Shown here piece after piece: positions 49,677-60,674 of a DNA stretch of 64,000 nucleotides. Every line of letters starts with the position of its first letter. The first letter of the stretch is position 1. A model generated the notes under the pieces. The model made no database searches. It worked only from the letters and a program-made list of their open reading frames with translations, and was not told the DNA's origin. Origin of the DNA: Musicola paradisiaca NCPPB 2511 (lineage in GTDB: Bacteria > Pseudomonadota > Gammaproteobacteria > Enterobacterales > Enterobacteriaceae); assembly GCF_000400505.1 (NCBI RefSeq), contig NZ_CM001857.1, positions 2,924,208 through 2,988,207 on the forward strand, given 5' to 3'. The translations under genes were made by a program, and so were the position numbers.

Positions 49677-50891
49677 ATGTCCCCAATAGAAAAATCGAAA
49701 AAACTTGAAAATGTCTGTTATGACATCCGCGGCCCGGTACTCAAAGAAGCCAAACGACTGGAAGAAGAAGGAAACAAGGTTCTTAAACTTAATATCGGCA
49801 ACCCGGCGCCATTCGGTTTTGATGCACCGGATGAAATTCTGGTCGACGTTATTCGTAACCTGCCGACAGCGCAAGGATACTGCGACTCCAAAGGCCTGTA
49901 CTCCGCCCGTAAAGCCATCGTCCAGCACTATCAAGCGCGCGGCATGCGCGATATCACTCTTGAAGATGTGTATATCGGCAATGGCGTATCCGAGCTGATC
50001 GTCCAGTCCATGCAGGCCCTGCTGGATGATAATGATGAGATGCTGGTGCCAGCACCAGATTATCCGCTCTGGACCGCAGCGGTCTCATTATCCGGCGGCA
50101 ACGCCGTGCATTACCGTTGCGACGAAGAGGCGGGTTGGTTTCCGGATCTGGATGATATTCGCAAAAAAATCACCCCTAATACCCGCGGTATCGTCATCAT
50201 CAACCCGAATAACCCGACTGGGGCGGTTTACAGCAAAGAATTACTGCTGGAGATCGTTGAATTAGCGCGCCAGCATAGTCTGATCATTTTCGCTGACGAA
50301 ATTTACGACAAGATTCTTTACGACGAAGCACAACACCACTCCATCGCCGCATTGGCGCCGGACCTGCTGACAGTGACGTTCAACGGCCTGTCCAAAACCT
50401 ATCGCGTAGCCGGTTTTCGTCAAGGGTGGATGGTACTCAATGGCCCGAAAAAACATGCCCGTGGGTACATTGAAGGGTTGGAGATGCTGGCATCAATGCG
50501 TCTGTGCGCCAATGTCCCCATGCAGCACGCGATCCAGACGGCGTTAGGCGGTTATCAAAGTATCAGCGAATTCATCCATCCCGGCGGCCGCCTGTATGAG
50601 CAACGAAACCGCGCCTGGGAGCTGATTAACCAAATCCCCGGCGTTTCATGCGTCAAACCCAGCGGCGCGCTCTATATGTTCCCGCGTATTGATGCCAAAC
50701 GCTTCAACATTCATGACGACCAAAAACTGGTGCTGGATCTCTTGCTTCAGGAAAAGGTTCTGCTGGTTCAAGGCACCGCGTTCAACTGGCCGGAGCCGGA
50801 TCATGTACGTATTGTAACGCTGCCGCGTGTTGATGACCTGGAAATGGCCGTCAGCAAACTGGGGCGATTCCTGGGACACTATCATCAGTAA
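49677..50891 (+). CDS. alaA: Glutamate-pyruvate aminotransferase AlaA
   Basis: PLP-dependent alanine transaminase of fold type I, making L-alanine from pyruvate and glutamate. 404 aa, very close to E. coli AlaA throughout. NIGNPAPFGFDAPDEI, NPNNPTGAVYSKELL, FADEIYDKILYDEA and NGLSKTYRVAGFRQGWM hold the PLP-binding residues, including the Schiff-base Lys. The ATG is preceded by an A/G-rich stretch (AAAAGG about 11 nt upstream). A 9-bp hairpin (50902-50927) follows the stop. Confidence 0.96.
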   Translation: MSPIEKSKKLENVCYDIRGPVLKEAKRLEEEGNKVLKLNIGNPAPFGFDAPDEILVDVIRNLPTAQGYCDSKGLYSARKAIVQHYQARGMRDITLEDVYIGNGVSELIVQSMQALLDDNDEMLVPAPDYPLWTAAVSLSGGNAVHYRCDEEAGWFPDLDDIRKKITPNTRGIVIINPNNPTGAVYSKELLLEIVELARQHSLIIFADEIYDKILYDEAQHHSIAALAPDLLTVTFNGLSKTYRVAGFRQGWMVLNGPKKHARGYIEGLEMLASMRLCANVPMQHAIQTALGGYQSISEFIHPGGRLYEQRNRAWELINQIPGVSCVKPSGALYMFPRIDAKRFNIHDDQKLVLDLLLQEKVLLVQGTAFNWPEPDHVRIVTLPRVDDLEMAVSKLGRFLGHYHQ

Positions 50892-51023
50892 TCCCATGTT
50901 GGCAGGCTACCGTTGCGTGTAGCCTGCTTAACTCTGGTAATAAGGATACCGTTCAATCCGATTGCTTATTCCGTTTTTGCCCCACAAAATGAACGCCTGC
51001 CTGCCGAATATCGAGAGAAGGTT

Positions 51024-51623
51024 ATGATTCAGAGCCACTTCTTTGCCCATCTATCCCGACTGAAGCTGATTAACCGCTGGCCGTTAATGCGAAATGTCCG
51101 CACGGAAAATGTGTCGGAGCACAGCTTGCAGGTAGCGTTTGTCGCCCATGCTTTAGCCGTCATCAAGAATCGTAAATTCAACGGCAACCTTAATACCGAA
51201 CGCATAGCGCTGCTGGCGATGTATCATGATGCCAGCGAAGTGCTGACCGGCGATATGCCGACCCCCATCAAGTACCACAATGCCCAGATTGCGCATGAAT
51301 ATAAAAAAATAGAAAAAATCGCCCGCCAGAAATTGATCAGTATGCTGCCGGAGGAATTACAGCAGGATTTCCGACTGCTGTTGGATGAACGGCAAGCCAG
51401 CGAAGAGGAACAAGCCATTGTCAAGCAGGCCGATGCGCTGTGCGCTTACCTGAAATGTCTGGAAGAGCTGTCCGCTGGCAACAATGAATTTCTCCCCGCC
51501 AAAGGGCGGCTGGAAAAAACGCTCCAGCAACGCCAGAGCCCGGAAATGGACTATTTCATGACGGTCTTCATTCCCAGTTTCAATTTGTCGCTGGACGAAA
51601 TTAGCCAGGATTTGTCGCTATAA
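51024..51623 (+). CDS. yfbR: 5'-deoxynucleotidase YfbR
   Basis: HD-domain metal-dependent phosphohydrolase that removes phosphate from deoxyribonucleoside 5'-monophosphates. 199 aa, the E. coli length. HD-site residues: [20 protein letters not shown] (His), [19 protein letters not shown] (His-Asp) and [14 protein letters not shown] (Asp). ATG 51024 ([15 protein letters not shown]) is the family start, with AGAAGG 7-8 nt upstream; the open frame extends further up but is not conserved. Convergent with yfbS, 15 bp apart. Confidence 0.95.
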   Translation: MIQSHFFAHLSRLKLINRWPLMRNVRTENVSEHSLQVAFVAHALAVIKNRKFNGNLNTERIALLAMYHDASEVLTGDMPTPIKYHNAQIAHEYKKIEKIARQKLISMLPEELQQDFRLLLDERQASEEEQAIVKQADALCAYLKCLEELSAGNNEFLPAKGRLEKTLQQRQSPEMDYFMTVFIPSFNLSLDEISQDLSL

Positions 51624-51638
51624 CCGTTGATCAAACGA

Positions 51639-53474
51639 TCAAAAAGGATACAGCCAGGGGATCATAACAACGCTGATCAGCATCACCAACGCGGTAAACG
51701 GCACGCCAACCCGGACAAAATCACTAAAACGGTACCCGCCCGGCATCAGCACCAGCGTATTCACCGGCGAAGAAACCGGCGTCATAAATGCCGAAGAGGC
51801 GGCAATAGCGATAGTAATGGCGAACGGATAAGGCGAGACCTGCATCTGCTCTGCCGCTGCCACCGCTATCGGCGCCATTAGCACCGCCGTCGCCGTATTA
51901 GAAATAAAGAGCCCAATCAACGCGCAGATCACAAACAGGCAAACCAGCATAAATTGCGGGCCGGCATCGCCAGCAATTTCCATCAACCCTTTGACGATCA
52001 GGCTGACCCCGCCGGTTTGCTGCAGCGCTTGCGCAAAAGGCATCATACCGACAATCAGGAGCAAACTCGGCCAATGTACCGCTCGATACGCGCTTTCCAT
52101 ATCAATACAACGGAACTGCCCCATCAGTAGACAGGCAATCAGCGCCGCCACGGCATTGGGGATTTCATCGGTCAGCATCATCGCCACCATCAATGCCAGG
52201 CAGAACAACGCATGCGGCGCCTGGTGCCGGGCTGGTGCCACTTCATCCACCTCGGCAGGCAGATTTAACACAATAAAAAGCTGCTTATGTTGATGCAGTA
52301 AACGAATATTTCTCCAATCCCCAATCACTAAAAGAACATCGCCTAATTGCAGAGGTTCATCCGCCAACGCACCGTCCAACGCTTCATTTCCACGTCGAAT
52401 ACCGACAACCGTTAAACCATACCGGCTACGAAACCCGACTTCCTGCAAGGTCTTACCCAATAAGCCGGAGTCGGGAACTAATAAGACTTCAGCCATCCCC
52501 ACATCACGCGACTGTTCCGAAAAGTATTCACCACGCAAAACCATGGGCTCTAGCCGCTGTGAAAAACAAAAATCACGCAAATTCACATCCGAAGCCGACA
52601 TATCGATCAGTAGCACATCATTCAGTCGCAGTTCCGTATTTCCCGCCACGCTGACCATAATGCGCCGAAAACGCTGCCAACGCTCGATGCCGACCACATT
52701 GGCGCCATAGCGCTGGCGCAGCAGCAGATCGTCCAGCCGCTGACCAATAAAAGGTGAACCGGCGCGAATCGCCAAACGCCGCGCCCTTCCCGTCAAACGA
52801 TAGTCACGAATCAAGTCACGAAAGGTCTTCCGTTTCCAGACGTCTTTGCTGTTATCGCCGTCAGCGTTCGCCAACAGAAAACGCGCCAGCAACATATAAC
52901 CAATGCCGACAAGCAATACCACCACACCAATCGGCGTGGTGGTGAAAAAGCTGAACCCCTGCCCACTCAACCGGGTCAATTCGCTGCTGACTACCATATT
53001 GGGAGGCGTCGCCACCAGCGTCATCATGCCGCTGATTAATCCAGCGAATGCCAGCGGCATCATCAATCGGGCCGGCGAAGTTTTCATACGGGCGGCCACA
53101 TTAAGCACGACAGGAATAAAGATGGCCACAATCCCGGTTGAACTCATAAATGCGCCCAGCAGCGCCACCGTCGCCATTAACAGAATCAGCATACGGGTTT
53201 CGCTCTGGCCGGCGACATGCATCAACCAGTCCCCTACCTGATAAGCCACACCGGTACGCACCAACCCTTCACCGACGACAAACAACGCGGCGATCAACAC
53301 GACATTGGGATCGCTGAATCCCATCAGCGCATCTTGCAACGTCAGCGTGCCGCTCAATACAAAGGCGATAATGACCAGCATCGCCACCACATCCATGCGC
53401 AGTCGCCCCATAGCAAATAACACGATGGCGATTAACAGCAGGCTAAACACCCAGATAAGCTCGCTGTTCAACAT
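51639..53474 (-). CDS. yfbS: SLC13/DASS-type permease YfbS with two RCK_C domains
   Basis: Inner-membrane transporter of the CitM/SLC13 superfamily, 611 aa. Membrane segments come in two blocks (about 1-200 and 400-611). Between them are two TrkA-C (RCK_C) regulatory domains: [27 protein letters not shown] (about 220-300) and [29 protein letters not shown] (about 310-390). [13 protein letters not shown] and [20 protein letters not shown] are the transport-site hairpins. The substrate is not known. ATG 53474 has GGAGA upstream. Confidence 0.93.
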   Translation of the reverse strand: MLNSELIWVFSLLLIAIVLFAMGRLRMDVVAMLVIIAFVLSGTLTLQDALMGFSDPNVVLIAALFVVGEGLVRTGVAYQVGDWLMHVAGQSETRMLILLMATVALLGAFMSSTGIVAIFIPVVLNVAARMKTSPARLMMPLAFAGLISGMMTLVATPPNMVVSSELTRLSGQGFSFFTTTPIGVVVLLVGIGYMLLARFLLANADGDNSKDVWKRKTFRDLIRDYRLTGRARRLAIRAGSPFIGQRLDDLLLRQRYGANVVGIERWQRFRRIMVSVAGNTELRLNDVLLIDMSASDVNLRDFCFSQRLEPMVLRGEYFSEQSRDVGMAEVLLVPDSGLLGKTLQEVGFRSRYGLTVVGIRRGNEALDGALADEPLQLGDVLLVIGDWRNIRLLHQHKQLFIVLNLPAEVDEVAPARHQAPHALFCLALMVAMMLTDEIPNAVAALIACLLMGQFRCIDMESAYRAVHWPSLLLIVGMMPFAQALQQTGGVSLIVKGLMEIAGDAGPQFMLVCLFVICALIGLFISNTATAVLMAPIAVAAAEQMQVSPYPFAITIAIAASSAFMTPVSSPVNTLVLMPGGYRFSDFVRVGVPFTALVMLISVVMIPWLYPF

Positions 53475-53523
53475 GCATTCTCCTTTTGGCTGGCGATTCC
53501 GATACCCGTCAGCATGCCATAAA

Positions 53524-53547
53524 AAAACCCTGCCGAAGCAGGGTTTT
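53524..53547. terminator. Rho-independent terminator after hxpA
   Basis: Stem AAAACCCTGC / GCAGGGTTTT with CGAA tetraloop, seven A's on the plus strand giving a T-run for the minus direction. It lies 24 nt after the hxpA stop, in front of yfbS. Confidence 0.92.
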
Positions 53548-53570
53548 GATCATGTTTAGTCCGGTTAGAC

Positions 53571-54227
53571 TCAGCGCTGCCGGACAACCGCCAGCCCTTC
53601 AGCAGCAAGGTCGATATGTAATGATTCCAGCGAACGCAGCACAATATCAACGTGCTCCAACCCAGGGGTATCATCCGGCGCATTGACGGCAATAACCCGG
53701 CATCCGGCGGCAAGCCCGGACTGCACGCCAGCTGGCGCATCCTCGACCACTACACATTCGGCGGGAGCCAACCCCAGCCTTTCTGCTCCCAACAGATAAG
53801 CGTCAGGATTAGGCTTACCCCGCGCGACTTGTTCTGCGGTAATGAATATACCCGGCGCAGGCAGCGCTGATGCCGCATGACGCGCATGGGCAATCGGGAT
53901 TGTCCCCGAAGTCACTATCGCCCAGGGAATACCGAGTGCATTCAAACGATTCAGCAGAGCCAACGCGCCGGGCATGGCTGCTATTCCCGCGGTATCCGTC
54001 GCCTCAATCTGCTCCAGCGCGACGAACTCTTGCTGAATGGTCGCTTCGCTTTTTCCCGCCAGGAAGTGGCGCAACGACGTAATAGCCTGTTTCCCGTGAA
54101 TAAAATCCAGGACTTCCTGCGGATTGATGTCGTGATCCCGAGCCCAGTTGCTCCAGGCCCGTTCGACAGCAGGCAGTGAATCCACCAGCGTGCCATCAAG
54201 ATCAAACAGAAAACCTCTACACTCCAC
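53571..54227 (-). CDS. hxpA: HAD-family hexitol/sugar phosphatase (HxpA/YfbT)
   Basis: Haloacid-dehalogenase-like phosphatase of subfamily IA, 218 aa. Motif I FDLDGTLVDSLP (residues 8-19), motif II VTSGT (about 110), motif III Lys in GKPNPDAYLLGAERLG (about 141) and motif IV VVEDAPAGVQSGLAAG (about 165) are intact. The orthologue in E. coli dephosphorylates small sugar phosphates. It stands 20 bp downstream of yfbU. Confidence 0.92.
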   Translation of the reverse strand: MECRGFLFDLDGTLVDSLPAVERAWSNWARDHDINPQEVLDFIHGKQAITSLRHFLAGKSEATIQQEFVALEQIEATDTAGIAAMPGALALLNRLNALGIPWAIVTSGTIPIAHARHAASALPAPGIFITAEQVARGKPNPDAYLLGAERLGLAPAECVVVEDAPAGVQSGLAAGCRVIAVNAPDDTPGLEHVDIVLRSLESLHIDLAAEGLAVVRQR

Positions 54228-54247
54228 GCAAAGCCCCTCTTTATTTA

Positions 54248-54742
54248 TCAGGCATTAATAATTTGCGCGATCTCCACCGCACTCAGGTGATACTGACGCG
54301 GACAGGACTGCCATACCGCCAGCATACGATTGTATTTATCCCACATTTTGGTTTGGGAGTTAAACCCGTGCGTGCCAGAATCGAAATGCGGATAACGGCC
54401 CTCTACATGCACCATGAAACGCACATATCCCAGATAACGAGCCTCAGTCGCCACATCAAACCCGAGAAATGTCAGGCGGCGCTCATCCATATCAGGCTTT
54501 TCTTTCAGGTTGGCCCAGGACACCTGCAACGCATGGTACATTTCCATAATATTGATGATAGTACGGCAAACGTCTTCGCTCAGATCGCCAAATTCGCGAT
54601 CCAGTTCTCTCATCTGCAAGCCATAACCGCGTTCAATGATAGTTTGCAGACGACGGTAACGCTCCGCGTTATCCGCATCCAACATGCTCATGATTTTGTA
54701 CTGATTCGACAGAATTAATCGTTGGGCATTGGTCATTTCCAT
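54248..54742 (-). CDS. yfbU: YfbU family protein
   Basis: Small conserved cytoplasmic protein of unknown biochemical function (UPF0304), 164 aa as in E. coli. Core: [38 protein letters not shown], and [24 protein letters not shown] 54742 (MEMTNAQRL) is chosen because GGAGTGC lies upstream and the family starts there; the frame is open 18 codons further. Confidence 0.94.
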   Translation of the reverse strand: MEMTNAQRLILSNQYKIMSMLDADNAERYRRLQTIIERGYGLQMRELDREFGDLSEDVCRTIINIMEMYHALQVSWANLKEKPDMDERRLTFLGFDVATEARYLGYVRFMVHVEGRYPHFDSGTHGFNSQTKMWDKYNRMLAVWQSCPRQYHLSAVEIAQIINA

Positions 54743-54878
54743 GGTGCACTCCTGAATCTTTTTCCGACTTAAAGGATACTGATAGCAGGATGGCATATCG
54801 GGCGGGGCCGGTTTTTTGATTTAGCGCAGAGTCGAATGGAAAAATGGTTGCCTTGAATCGCACAAAATCGGGTTTACA

Positions 54879-55334
54879 TCAAAGATCGTCTAAAAAGGTC
54901 TTATCCAACTGCTTGAATGCACGTTTCAGCACATCCGCCAGCATCTGGAAAGTCGGCGTATCTTCGACCGGCGCCAGCGCCATACCGGACTCCAACAGCT
55001 TAGCCCGGATCTCATGAAACCATTGCAGCAACGAAGGTGGCAACGGCGTAACCGACCGGCGGCCCAGCCACCACAGCCCTTGCATCGGCAGGCTCAAGGC
55101 AAATAACGCCGTTGCTACCGACGGCCCCAGTTGTCCACCAAGCGCGAGTTGCCAGGTCAACGTAAAAATGGCAACCGGCGGCATAAAGCGGATGGCAAAA
55201 CGGGTCACGCGCACCACACGATTCTCAGGGAAAACCGGCGCCAGACGTTTATCGGCAGGCCAAGTCTTCATGTAATGCTGCCCCAGTTGAAACAATTTCA
55301 ACCATCCGGGCTTACCAACAGGTGCGGTTGTCAT
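54879..55334 (-). CDS. yfbV: UPF0208 membrane protein YfbV
   Basis: Small inner-membrane protein, 151 aa, with two hydrophobic helices about residues 50-90. Typical stretches: [24 protein letters not shown] and [22 protein letters not shown]. The E. coli homologue has been linked to chromosome-terminus organisation, function unsettled. It is divergent from ackA as in E. coli. Confidence 0.95.
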   Translation of the reverse strand: MTTAPVGKPGWLKLFQLGQHYMKTWPADKRLAPVFPENRVVRVTRFAIRFMPPVAIFTLTWQLALGGQLGPSVATALFALSLPMQGLWWLGRRSVTPLPPSLLQWFHEIRAKLLESGMALAPVEDTPTFQMLADVLKRAFKQLDKTFLDDL

Positions 55335-55738
55335 AGTCGTACCTCAACTTCACGTATAAATAATAAAATTTTCGTATAAATTACCAACTGAAATTGACAA
55401 GCTTAAAATATATTTTGAGTTTAATGATTGCTATCGGTATCCTAAACTGCCTTTTGGTCACGATAAAAATGTGTTTCGACGCAGAGCCACTCCGGCTGAC
55501 GGCCGCCTTTTTGGGCAAACGCTTTCAACCCAAGTCTGCCGTCGCATATATTCCATGCCGATGCCATTCTGCCTCGCGCGTTCCTACGCCATAAAGCATC
55601 CTGCACATCGGCAATTTTCGCTGTCATGCCCGGTAAATCGCCAGGCCATGATGTTAATCATAAATGTCGTTGGTTTTCTGCGCTACGCTGGACACCGTAT
55701 GACATTTTTTTAACCATGTATAACAAGTAGGTACTTCC
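55335..55738. promoter_or_regulatory. Divergent yfbV-ackA promoter region
   Basis: About 400 bp without a gene. CGTATAAAT occurs twice as a direct repeat (55353-55361 and 55373-55381), 20 bp apart, upstream of yfbV. TTGACA at 55394 may be a -35, but its -10 is unclear. AAGTAGGTACTTCC precedes the ackA ATG and contains the ribosome site. In E. coli this region carries several ackA promoters. Confidence 0.45.
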
Positions 55739-56941
55739 ATGTCGAGTAAGTTAGTACTGGTTCTTAACTGTGGTAGTTCATCCCTGAAGTTCGCCATTCT
55801 GGATGCCGTAAGCGGTGATGAATACCTGTCTGGCCTGGCTGAATGTTTCCACCTGCCTGAAGCACGTATCAAATGGAAAATGGATGGCGCCAAACAGGAA
55901 GCCGCACTGGGTTCCGGTGCCGCCCACAGCGAAGCACTGAGTTTCATTGTCAACACCATCCTGAGCCAAAAACCCGAGTTGTCCGCACAACTGGTAGCCA
56001 TCGGTCATCGTATCGTTCACGGCGGCGAAAAATTCACACAGTCTGCGGTGATCAACGACGAAGTGCTGCAGGGTATCAAAGACGCTATCCCGTTCGCTCC
56101 GTTGCACAACCCGGCTCATCTGATCGGTATTGAAGAAGCGCTAAAAGAATTCCCGCAGCTTGCATCCAAGAACGTAGCCGTTTTCGACACTGCGTTCCAT
56201 CAGACCATGCCGGAAGAAGCCTACCTGTACGCTCTGCCATACAAATTGTACAAAGAACAGCATATCCGTCGTTATGGCGCCCACGGCACCAGCCACTACT
56301 ATGTCTCCCGCGAAGCGGCGAAACAACTGAACAAACCGGTTGATGAGCTGAACGTCATCACCTGCCATCTGGGCAACGGTGGTTCTGTTTCCGCCATTCG
56401 CAACGGTAAATGCGTCGATACCTCGATGGGGCTGACCCCGCTGGAAGGCCTGGTGATGGGTACCCGCAGCGGTGACATCGATCCGGCGGTTGTTTTCCAC
56501 CTGCACGATTCCATGGGCATGAGCGTAGCGGACATCAACAAGTTGCTGACCAAAGAGTCCGGCCTGTTGGGCCTGACCGAAGTCACCAGCGATTGCCGTT
56601 ACGTTGAAGACAACTACGAAACGAAAGAAGACGCCAAACGCGCCATGAACGTGTACTGCCACCGTCTGGCCAAATACATCGGCGCCTACAGCGCCCTGAT
56701 GGAAGGCCGTCTGGACGCCGTCATCTTCACCGGCGGTATTGGTGAAAACGCCGCCATGGTACGCGAATTGACGCTGAAACAGCTGGGCCTGCTGGGACTG
56801 GATGTCGACCACGAACGCAACCTGGCTGCCCGCTTCGGCAAAGGCGGCAACATCGCTAAAGATGGCTGCCGCCCGGCACTGGTGATCCCCACCAATGAAG
56901 AATTGGTCATCGCGCAAGACGCACTCCGTCTGACCGCCTGA
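55739..56941 (+). CDS. ackA: Acetate kinase AckA
   Basis: Interconverts acetyl phosphate + ADP and acetate + ATP; with Pta the main acetate overflow path and a control on acetyl-phosphate signalling. 400 aa. Motifs: [16 protein letters not shown] (phosphate 1), [20 protein letters not shown] (catalytic Asp), [12 protein letters not shown] (His), [20 protein letters not shown] (adenosine/phosphate 2) and [19 protein letters not shown] lies 7 nt before the ATG. Confidence 0.98.
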   Translation: MSSKLVLVLNCGSSSLKFAILDAVSGDEYLSGLAECFHLPEARIKWKMDGAKQEAALGSGAAHSEALSFIVNTILSQKPELSAQLVAIGHRIVHGGEKFTQSAVINDEVLQGIKDAIPFAPLHNPAHLIGIEEALKEFPQLASKNVAVFDTAFHQTMPEEAYLYALPYKLYKEQHIRRYGAHGTSHYYVSREAAKQLNKPVDELNVITCHLGNGGSVSAIRNGKCVDTSMGLTPLEGLVMGTRSGDIDPAVVFHLHDSMGMSVADINKLLTKESGLLGLTEVTSDCRYVEDNYETKEDAKRAMNVYCHRLAKYIGAYSALMEGRLDAVIFTGGIGENAAMVRELTLKQLGLLGLDVDHERNLAARFGKGGNIAKDGCRPALVIPTNEELVIAQDALRLTA

Positions 56942-56952
56942 TAACTTCCCCA

Positions 56953-56976
56953 CTCCGTCAGCTCCGGCTGACGGAG
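56953..56976 (+). terminator. Hairpin between ackA and pta
   Basis: Perfect 10-bp stem CTCCGTCAGC / GCTGACGGAG with a TCCG loop, followed by TTGTTTTG. Resembles a leaky intrinsic terminator and would reduce pta transcription relative to ackA. Confidence 0.7.
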
Positions 56977-57015
56977 TTGTTTTGAGCAACGAGCAACCGC
57001 AAACGAGGTTAAGCC

Positions 57016-59157
57016 GTGTCCCGTACAATCATGTTGATTCCCACTGGCACCAGTGTGGGACTGACCAGCGTCAGCCTGGGTGTCATTCGTTCCATGGAAC
57101 AGAAAGGCGTACGCCTGAGCGTATTCAAACCGGTCGCCCAACCGCGCGCCGGCGAAAACGCGCTGGATCAGACCACTACCATCATCCGTGCAAACTCGGC
57201 AATCAATGTCGTAGAGCCGCTGCAGGTGAGCTATGTGGAATCCATGCTGAGCAGCAACCAGCAGGACGTTCTGCTGGAAGAAATCATCGCCCGTTATCAC
57301 GAAAATACTAAAGATGCCGATGTCGTCCTGGTAGAAGGTCTGGTTCCGACCCGCAAACACCAGTTCGCCAATGCGCTGAACTATGAAATCGCCAAAACGC
57401 TGAATGCGGAAATCGTATTCGTTATGGCGCTAGGCAATGACTCTCCGGATCAGTTAAAAGAACGTATCGAATTGGCCCGTTCCAGTTTCGGCGGCGCCAG
57501 CAATAAAAATATTACCGGCGTTATCATCAACAAACTGAATGCCCCGGTGGATGAACAGGGTCGCACTCGTCCCGACCTGTCGGAAATCTTCGACGATTCC
57601 TCCAAGGCCAGCGTGAAAAACGTCGATCCGAAACACCTCTTCGCCAATACGCCGCTGCCGGTACTGGGCTGTATTCCCTGGAGCTTCGATCTGATCGCCA
57701 CGCGCGCGATCGATATGGCCAAACATCTTAATGCCAAGATCGTCAATACCGGTGATATCGAAACCCGCCGGGTGAAATCCGTCACTTTCTGTGCCCGCAG
57801 CATTCCTCACATGCTGGAGCATTTCCGTCCGGGTTCGCTGCTGGTGACTTCCGCTGACCGTCCCGACGTGCTGGTCGCCGCCTGTCTGGCCGCCATGAAC
57901 GGCGTCGAGATCGGCGCGCTGCTGCTGACCGGCGGCTATACCATGGAAGCCAGCATCGCCAAACTGTGCGAACGCGCCTTCCAAACCGGTTTGCCGGTAT
58001 TCATGGTGGAAACCAACACCTGGCAGACCTCCCTGAACCTGCAGAGTTTCAATCTGGAACTGCCTGCCGATGACCGCGAGCGCGTGGAAAAAGTTCAGGA
58101 ATACGTTGCACGCCATATCGATTCCCAGTGGATCGACTCGCTGAGCGCCGCGTCCGAAGGCTCTCGCCGTCTGTCTCCGCCAGCGTTCCGTTATCAGCTG
58201 ACCGAGCTGGCCCGTAAGGCCGGTAAACGTATCGTACTGCCGGAAGGCGACGAGCCGCGTACCGTCAAGGCCGCTGCTATCTGTGCCGAACGCGGTATCG
58301 CGCAGTGCGTGCTGCTGGGTAATCCGGAAGAAATCCGGCGTGTGGCGGCGGTTCAGGGCGTAGAGCTGGGTAAAGGCATTGAAATCGTCGACCCGGCCGT
58401 GGTTCGCGAACGTTACGTACCGCGTCTGGTCGAACTGCGCAAAAGCAAAGGCATGACCGAAGTGGTTGCGCGCGAACAGCTGGAAGACAACGTGGTACTC
58501 GGCACCTTGATGCTGGAACAGAACGAAGTTGACGGTCTGGTTTCCGGTGCGGTTCACACCACTGCCAATACCATCCGCCCGCCGTTGCAGTTGATCAAAA
58601 CCGCACCGGGCAGCTCGCTGGTCTCCTCCGTGTTCTTCATGCTGCTGCCGGAACAGGTTCTGGTCTATGGCGACTGCGCCATCAACCCGGATCCGACCGC
58701 CGAGCAGCTGGCTGAAATCGCTATCCAGTCTGCTGATTCCGCCACGGCATTCGGCGTTGAGCCGCGCGTCGCCATGATCTCCTACTCTACCGGTAACTCC
58801 GGTACCGGTAGCGACGTGGACAAAGTGCGCGAAGCCACCCGCATCGCCAAGGAAAAACGTCCGGATCTGGTTATCGATGGTCCGTTGCAGTACGACGCCG
58901 CCATCATGGCCGATGTTGCCAAGTCTAAGGCGCCGAACTCGCCGGTTGCCGGTCAGGCTACCGTGTTCGTGTTCCCGGATCTGAACACCGGCAACACCAC
59001 ATACAAAGCGGTGCAACGTTCCGCCAACCTGATCTCCATCGGGCCGATGCTGCAAGGCATGCGTAAACCGGTCAACGACCTGTCCCGCGGCGCACTGGTG
59101 GACGATATCGTTTACACCGTGGCGCTGACCGCCATTCAGTCGACCCAGATCGCCTGA
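57016..59157 (+). CDS. pta: Phosphate acetyltransferase Pta
   Basis: Acetyl-CoA + phosphate to acetyl phosphate + CoA, partner of AckA. 713 aa, the long enterobacterial form. N-terminal P-loop NTPase-like domain (1-220, opening [21 protein letters not shown]), DRTGG domain (about 225-340, [19 protein letters not shown]), and catalytic PTA domain (about 390-713: [79 protein letters not shown]). ATG vs GTG: the start used is GTG at 57016, preceded by GAGGTTAAGCC. Confidence 0.98.
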   Translation: MSRTIMLIPTGTSVGLTSVSLGVIRSMEQKGVRLSVFKPVAQPRAGENALDQTTTIIRANSAINVVEPLQVSYVESMLSSNQQDVLLEEIIARYHENTKDADVVLVEGLVPTRKHQFANALNYEIAKTLNAEIVFVMALGNDSPDQLKERIELARSSFGGASNKNITGVIINKLNAPVDEQGRTRPDLSEIFDDSSKASVKNVDPKHLFANTPLPVLGCIPWSFDLIATRAIDMAKHLNAKIVNTGDIETRRVKSVTFCARSIPHMLEHFRPGSLLVTSADRPDVLVAACLAAMNGVEIGALLLTGGYTMEASIAKLCERAFQTGLPVFMVETNTWQTSLNLQSFNLELPADDRERVEKVQEYVARHIDSQWIDSLSAASEGSRRLSPPAFRYQLTELARKAGKRIVLPEGDEPRTVKAAAICAERGIAQCVLLGNPEEIRRVAAVQGVELGKGIEIVDPAVVRERYVPRLVELRKSKGMTEVVAREQLEDNVVLGTLMLEQNEVDGLVSGAVHTTANTIRPPLQLIKTAPGSSLVSSVFFMLLPEQVLVYGDCAINPDPTAEQLAEIAIQSADSATAFGVEPRVAMISYSTGNSGTGSDVDKVREATRIAKEKRPDLVIDGPLQYDAAIMADVAKSKAPNSPVAGQATVFVFPDLNTGNTTYKAVQRSANLISIGPMLQGMRKPVNDLSRGALVDDIVYTVALTAIQSTQIA

Positions 59158-59177
59158 TAAGTCGGTTTAAACAGAAC

Positions 59178-59201
59178 AAACGCCAGCATAAGCTGGCGTT
59201 T
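59178..59201. terminator. Bidirectional terminator between pta and yfcD
   Basis: Stem AAACGCCAGC / GCTGGCGTTT, loop ATAA, followed by GTTTATG; 20 nt after the pta stop and 23 nt after the yfcD stop (convergent). Confidence 0.9.
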
Positions 59202-59224
59202 GTTTATGGTGCCGACAATCTGTT

Positions 59225-59830
59225 TTAGTTCTCGTCCACCGCGTCGTGGCTCTCCGGACGCGCCGATTTTTCGGGCTGGCTCCGTGATGAGCGCGTCAAT
59301 TGTATTTCCGCCGCGTTGTTATTATTGCGGCTCAACCATAGCGCCAGCGCTTTGAGCGAATCCGGCGTAAATTCATCACAGCGGGCGGTAATCTCTTCCG
59401 GCGTTAACCAACTGACTTCCACGATCTCTTCCGCTTGCAGGGCGAACGGCCCATGAGTCACACAACTGAACAACGCTCCCCACACCCGGCAGTCGTCGCT
59501 TTCGTAATAAAACACGCCATGCTCGGCGAGCGGGACACCGGCAATTCCCAGCTCTTCTTCCGCTTCCCGTCGGGCCGACTCCAGCCAGGCTTCACCCGCC
59601 TGCACCACGCCGCCCGCCGTCGCATCCAGCCAGCCGGGGTAGAAATCTTTGGTCTCGGTTCGCCGCTGAACCAAAATTTTCCCCATGCCGTCATGCACAA
59701 CAATGTAGGTGGCACGATGTCGCAGACACTGAGCACGCATCTGCTGACGGCTTGATTGAGCAATGACCTCGTTGTTTTCATCAACGATATCGACCCATTC
59801 CGTGCCTGCCGCCTGAGTTTGTTCTACCAT
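59225..59830 (-). CDS. yfcD: Nudix hydrolase YfcD
   Basis: Nudix-family hydrolase, 201 aa, similar to isopentenyl-diphosphate isomerase-like Nudix proteins. The Nudix box is [24 protein letters not shown] (residues about 73-96, REAEEELG intact). [36 protein letters not shown] is strongly conserved with E. coli. The C-terminal tail (about the last 30 residues, polar, NNNN then Ser/Arg/Glu-rich) is longer than the 180-aa E. coli protein. Substrate not established. Confidence 0.93.
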   Translation of the reverse strand: MVEQTQAAGTEWVDIVDENNEVIAQSSRQQMRAQCLRHRATYIVVHDGMGKILVQRRTETKDFYPGWLDATAGGVVQAGEAWLESARREAEEELGIAGVPLAEHGVFYYESDDCRVWGALFSCVTHGPFALQAEEIVEVSWLTPEEITARCDEFTPDSLKALALWLSRNNNNAAEIQLTRSSRSQPEKSARPESHDAVDEN

Positions 59831-59907
59831 CCTCTGAAACCCTTTGGTTGTGGCGCGTTCACGCGCATCGTTATTTGAATAAGAGACATTGAGAGAGTCA
59901 CGCTAAC

Positions 59908-60459
59908 TTAGTGTGTAACCTGAACCTGTGCAATAGGCGCGCCGCCCGACAGCGGCAGCACCTGCAACACGCCATCCTCAAGTACGCCGTAACTGGCAGG
60001 GAAACCGCCTTTGGGTAAGCTGGCCGACCCAGGATTAAAACAGACGATGTCATCACATCGCTCCGCCACAGGAATATGGGTATGCCCATACACCAGCACA
60101 TCGCCTGCATTCAGCGCAGGACGTTGTTGCGGATGAAACAGATGCCCATGGGTCAAAAACAGCCGGCAATCCGGCAGCAATATCTGTTGCCACGGCGCAG
60201 TGACCGGGAAATTCAGCAGCATCTGATCCACTTCGCTGTCGCAATTGCCCCGCACCGCGATAATCCGGGACGCATAATCATTTAGCCGGGTTGCCACATC
60301 AGCGGGCTGATAACGCTCCGGCAACGGATTGCGCGGGCCGTGATTGAGAAAATCCCCCAGCAGCACCAGCCATTGCGCGCCTTTCTGCTCAAAACGTTCC
60401 AATACCTGCTCCGTCGCGGATAGCGACCCATGCAGATCGGAAGCAAACACCAGTTTCAT
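59908..60459 (-). CDS. yfcE: Metallophosphoesterase YfcE
   Basis: Calcineurin-like phosphodiesterase, 183 aa. Metal-binding motifs in order: FASDLHGS (Asp, His), LLGDFLNHGP (Asp), VRGNCDSEVD (Asn), LTHGHLF (His) and YGHTHIP (His-x-His). E. coli YfcE hydrolyses bis-pNPP in vitro; natural substrate unknown. ATG 60459 (MKLVFASDLHG) is the family start; 32 upstream in-frame codons are not conserved. Confidence 0.94.
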   Translation of the reverse strand: MKLVFASDLHGSLSATEQVLERFEQKGAQWLVLLGDFLNHGPRNPLPERYQPADVATRLNDYASRIIAVRGNCDSEVDQMLLNFPVTAPWQQILLPDCRLFLTHGHLFHPQQRPALNAGDVLVYGHTHIPVAERCDDIVCFNPGSASLPKGGFPASYGVLEDGVLQVLPLSGGAPIAQVQVTH

Positions 60460-60674
60460 GATCGTATTCCTGACATATTTAAGATCTTCACTATGCCTCA
60501 TGGTATCAAAAATTTTTACCGTCGCTGCGTGCAATGCTTGCCAAATACGCATCATTCAGCCATGTCTATTGATAGATGCAACGGTTATTTATATCCAGAT
60601 TACAACAATGTTAATTTACTGGCGCCCGCTGCGTTCAACGGTAGCCGGAATCTAATAATGTGGAGAGAATACTC

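Noticed and set aside
51627-51645. TTGATC-AAAC-GATCAA between yfbR and yfbS as an FNR-like box
   Set aside because: Spacing between half-sites does not match TTGAT-N4-ATCAA, and it lies between the 3' ends of convergent genes.
57454-59055. 533-codon open frame on the minus strand, antisense to pta
   Set aside because: Mirror frame of a highly expressed GC-rich gene; composition rich in Arg/His/Gln/Gly without any known motif, and no ribosome site.
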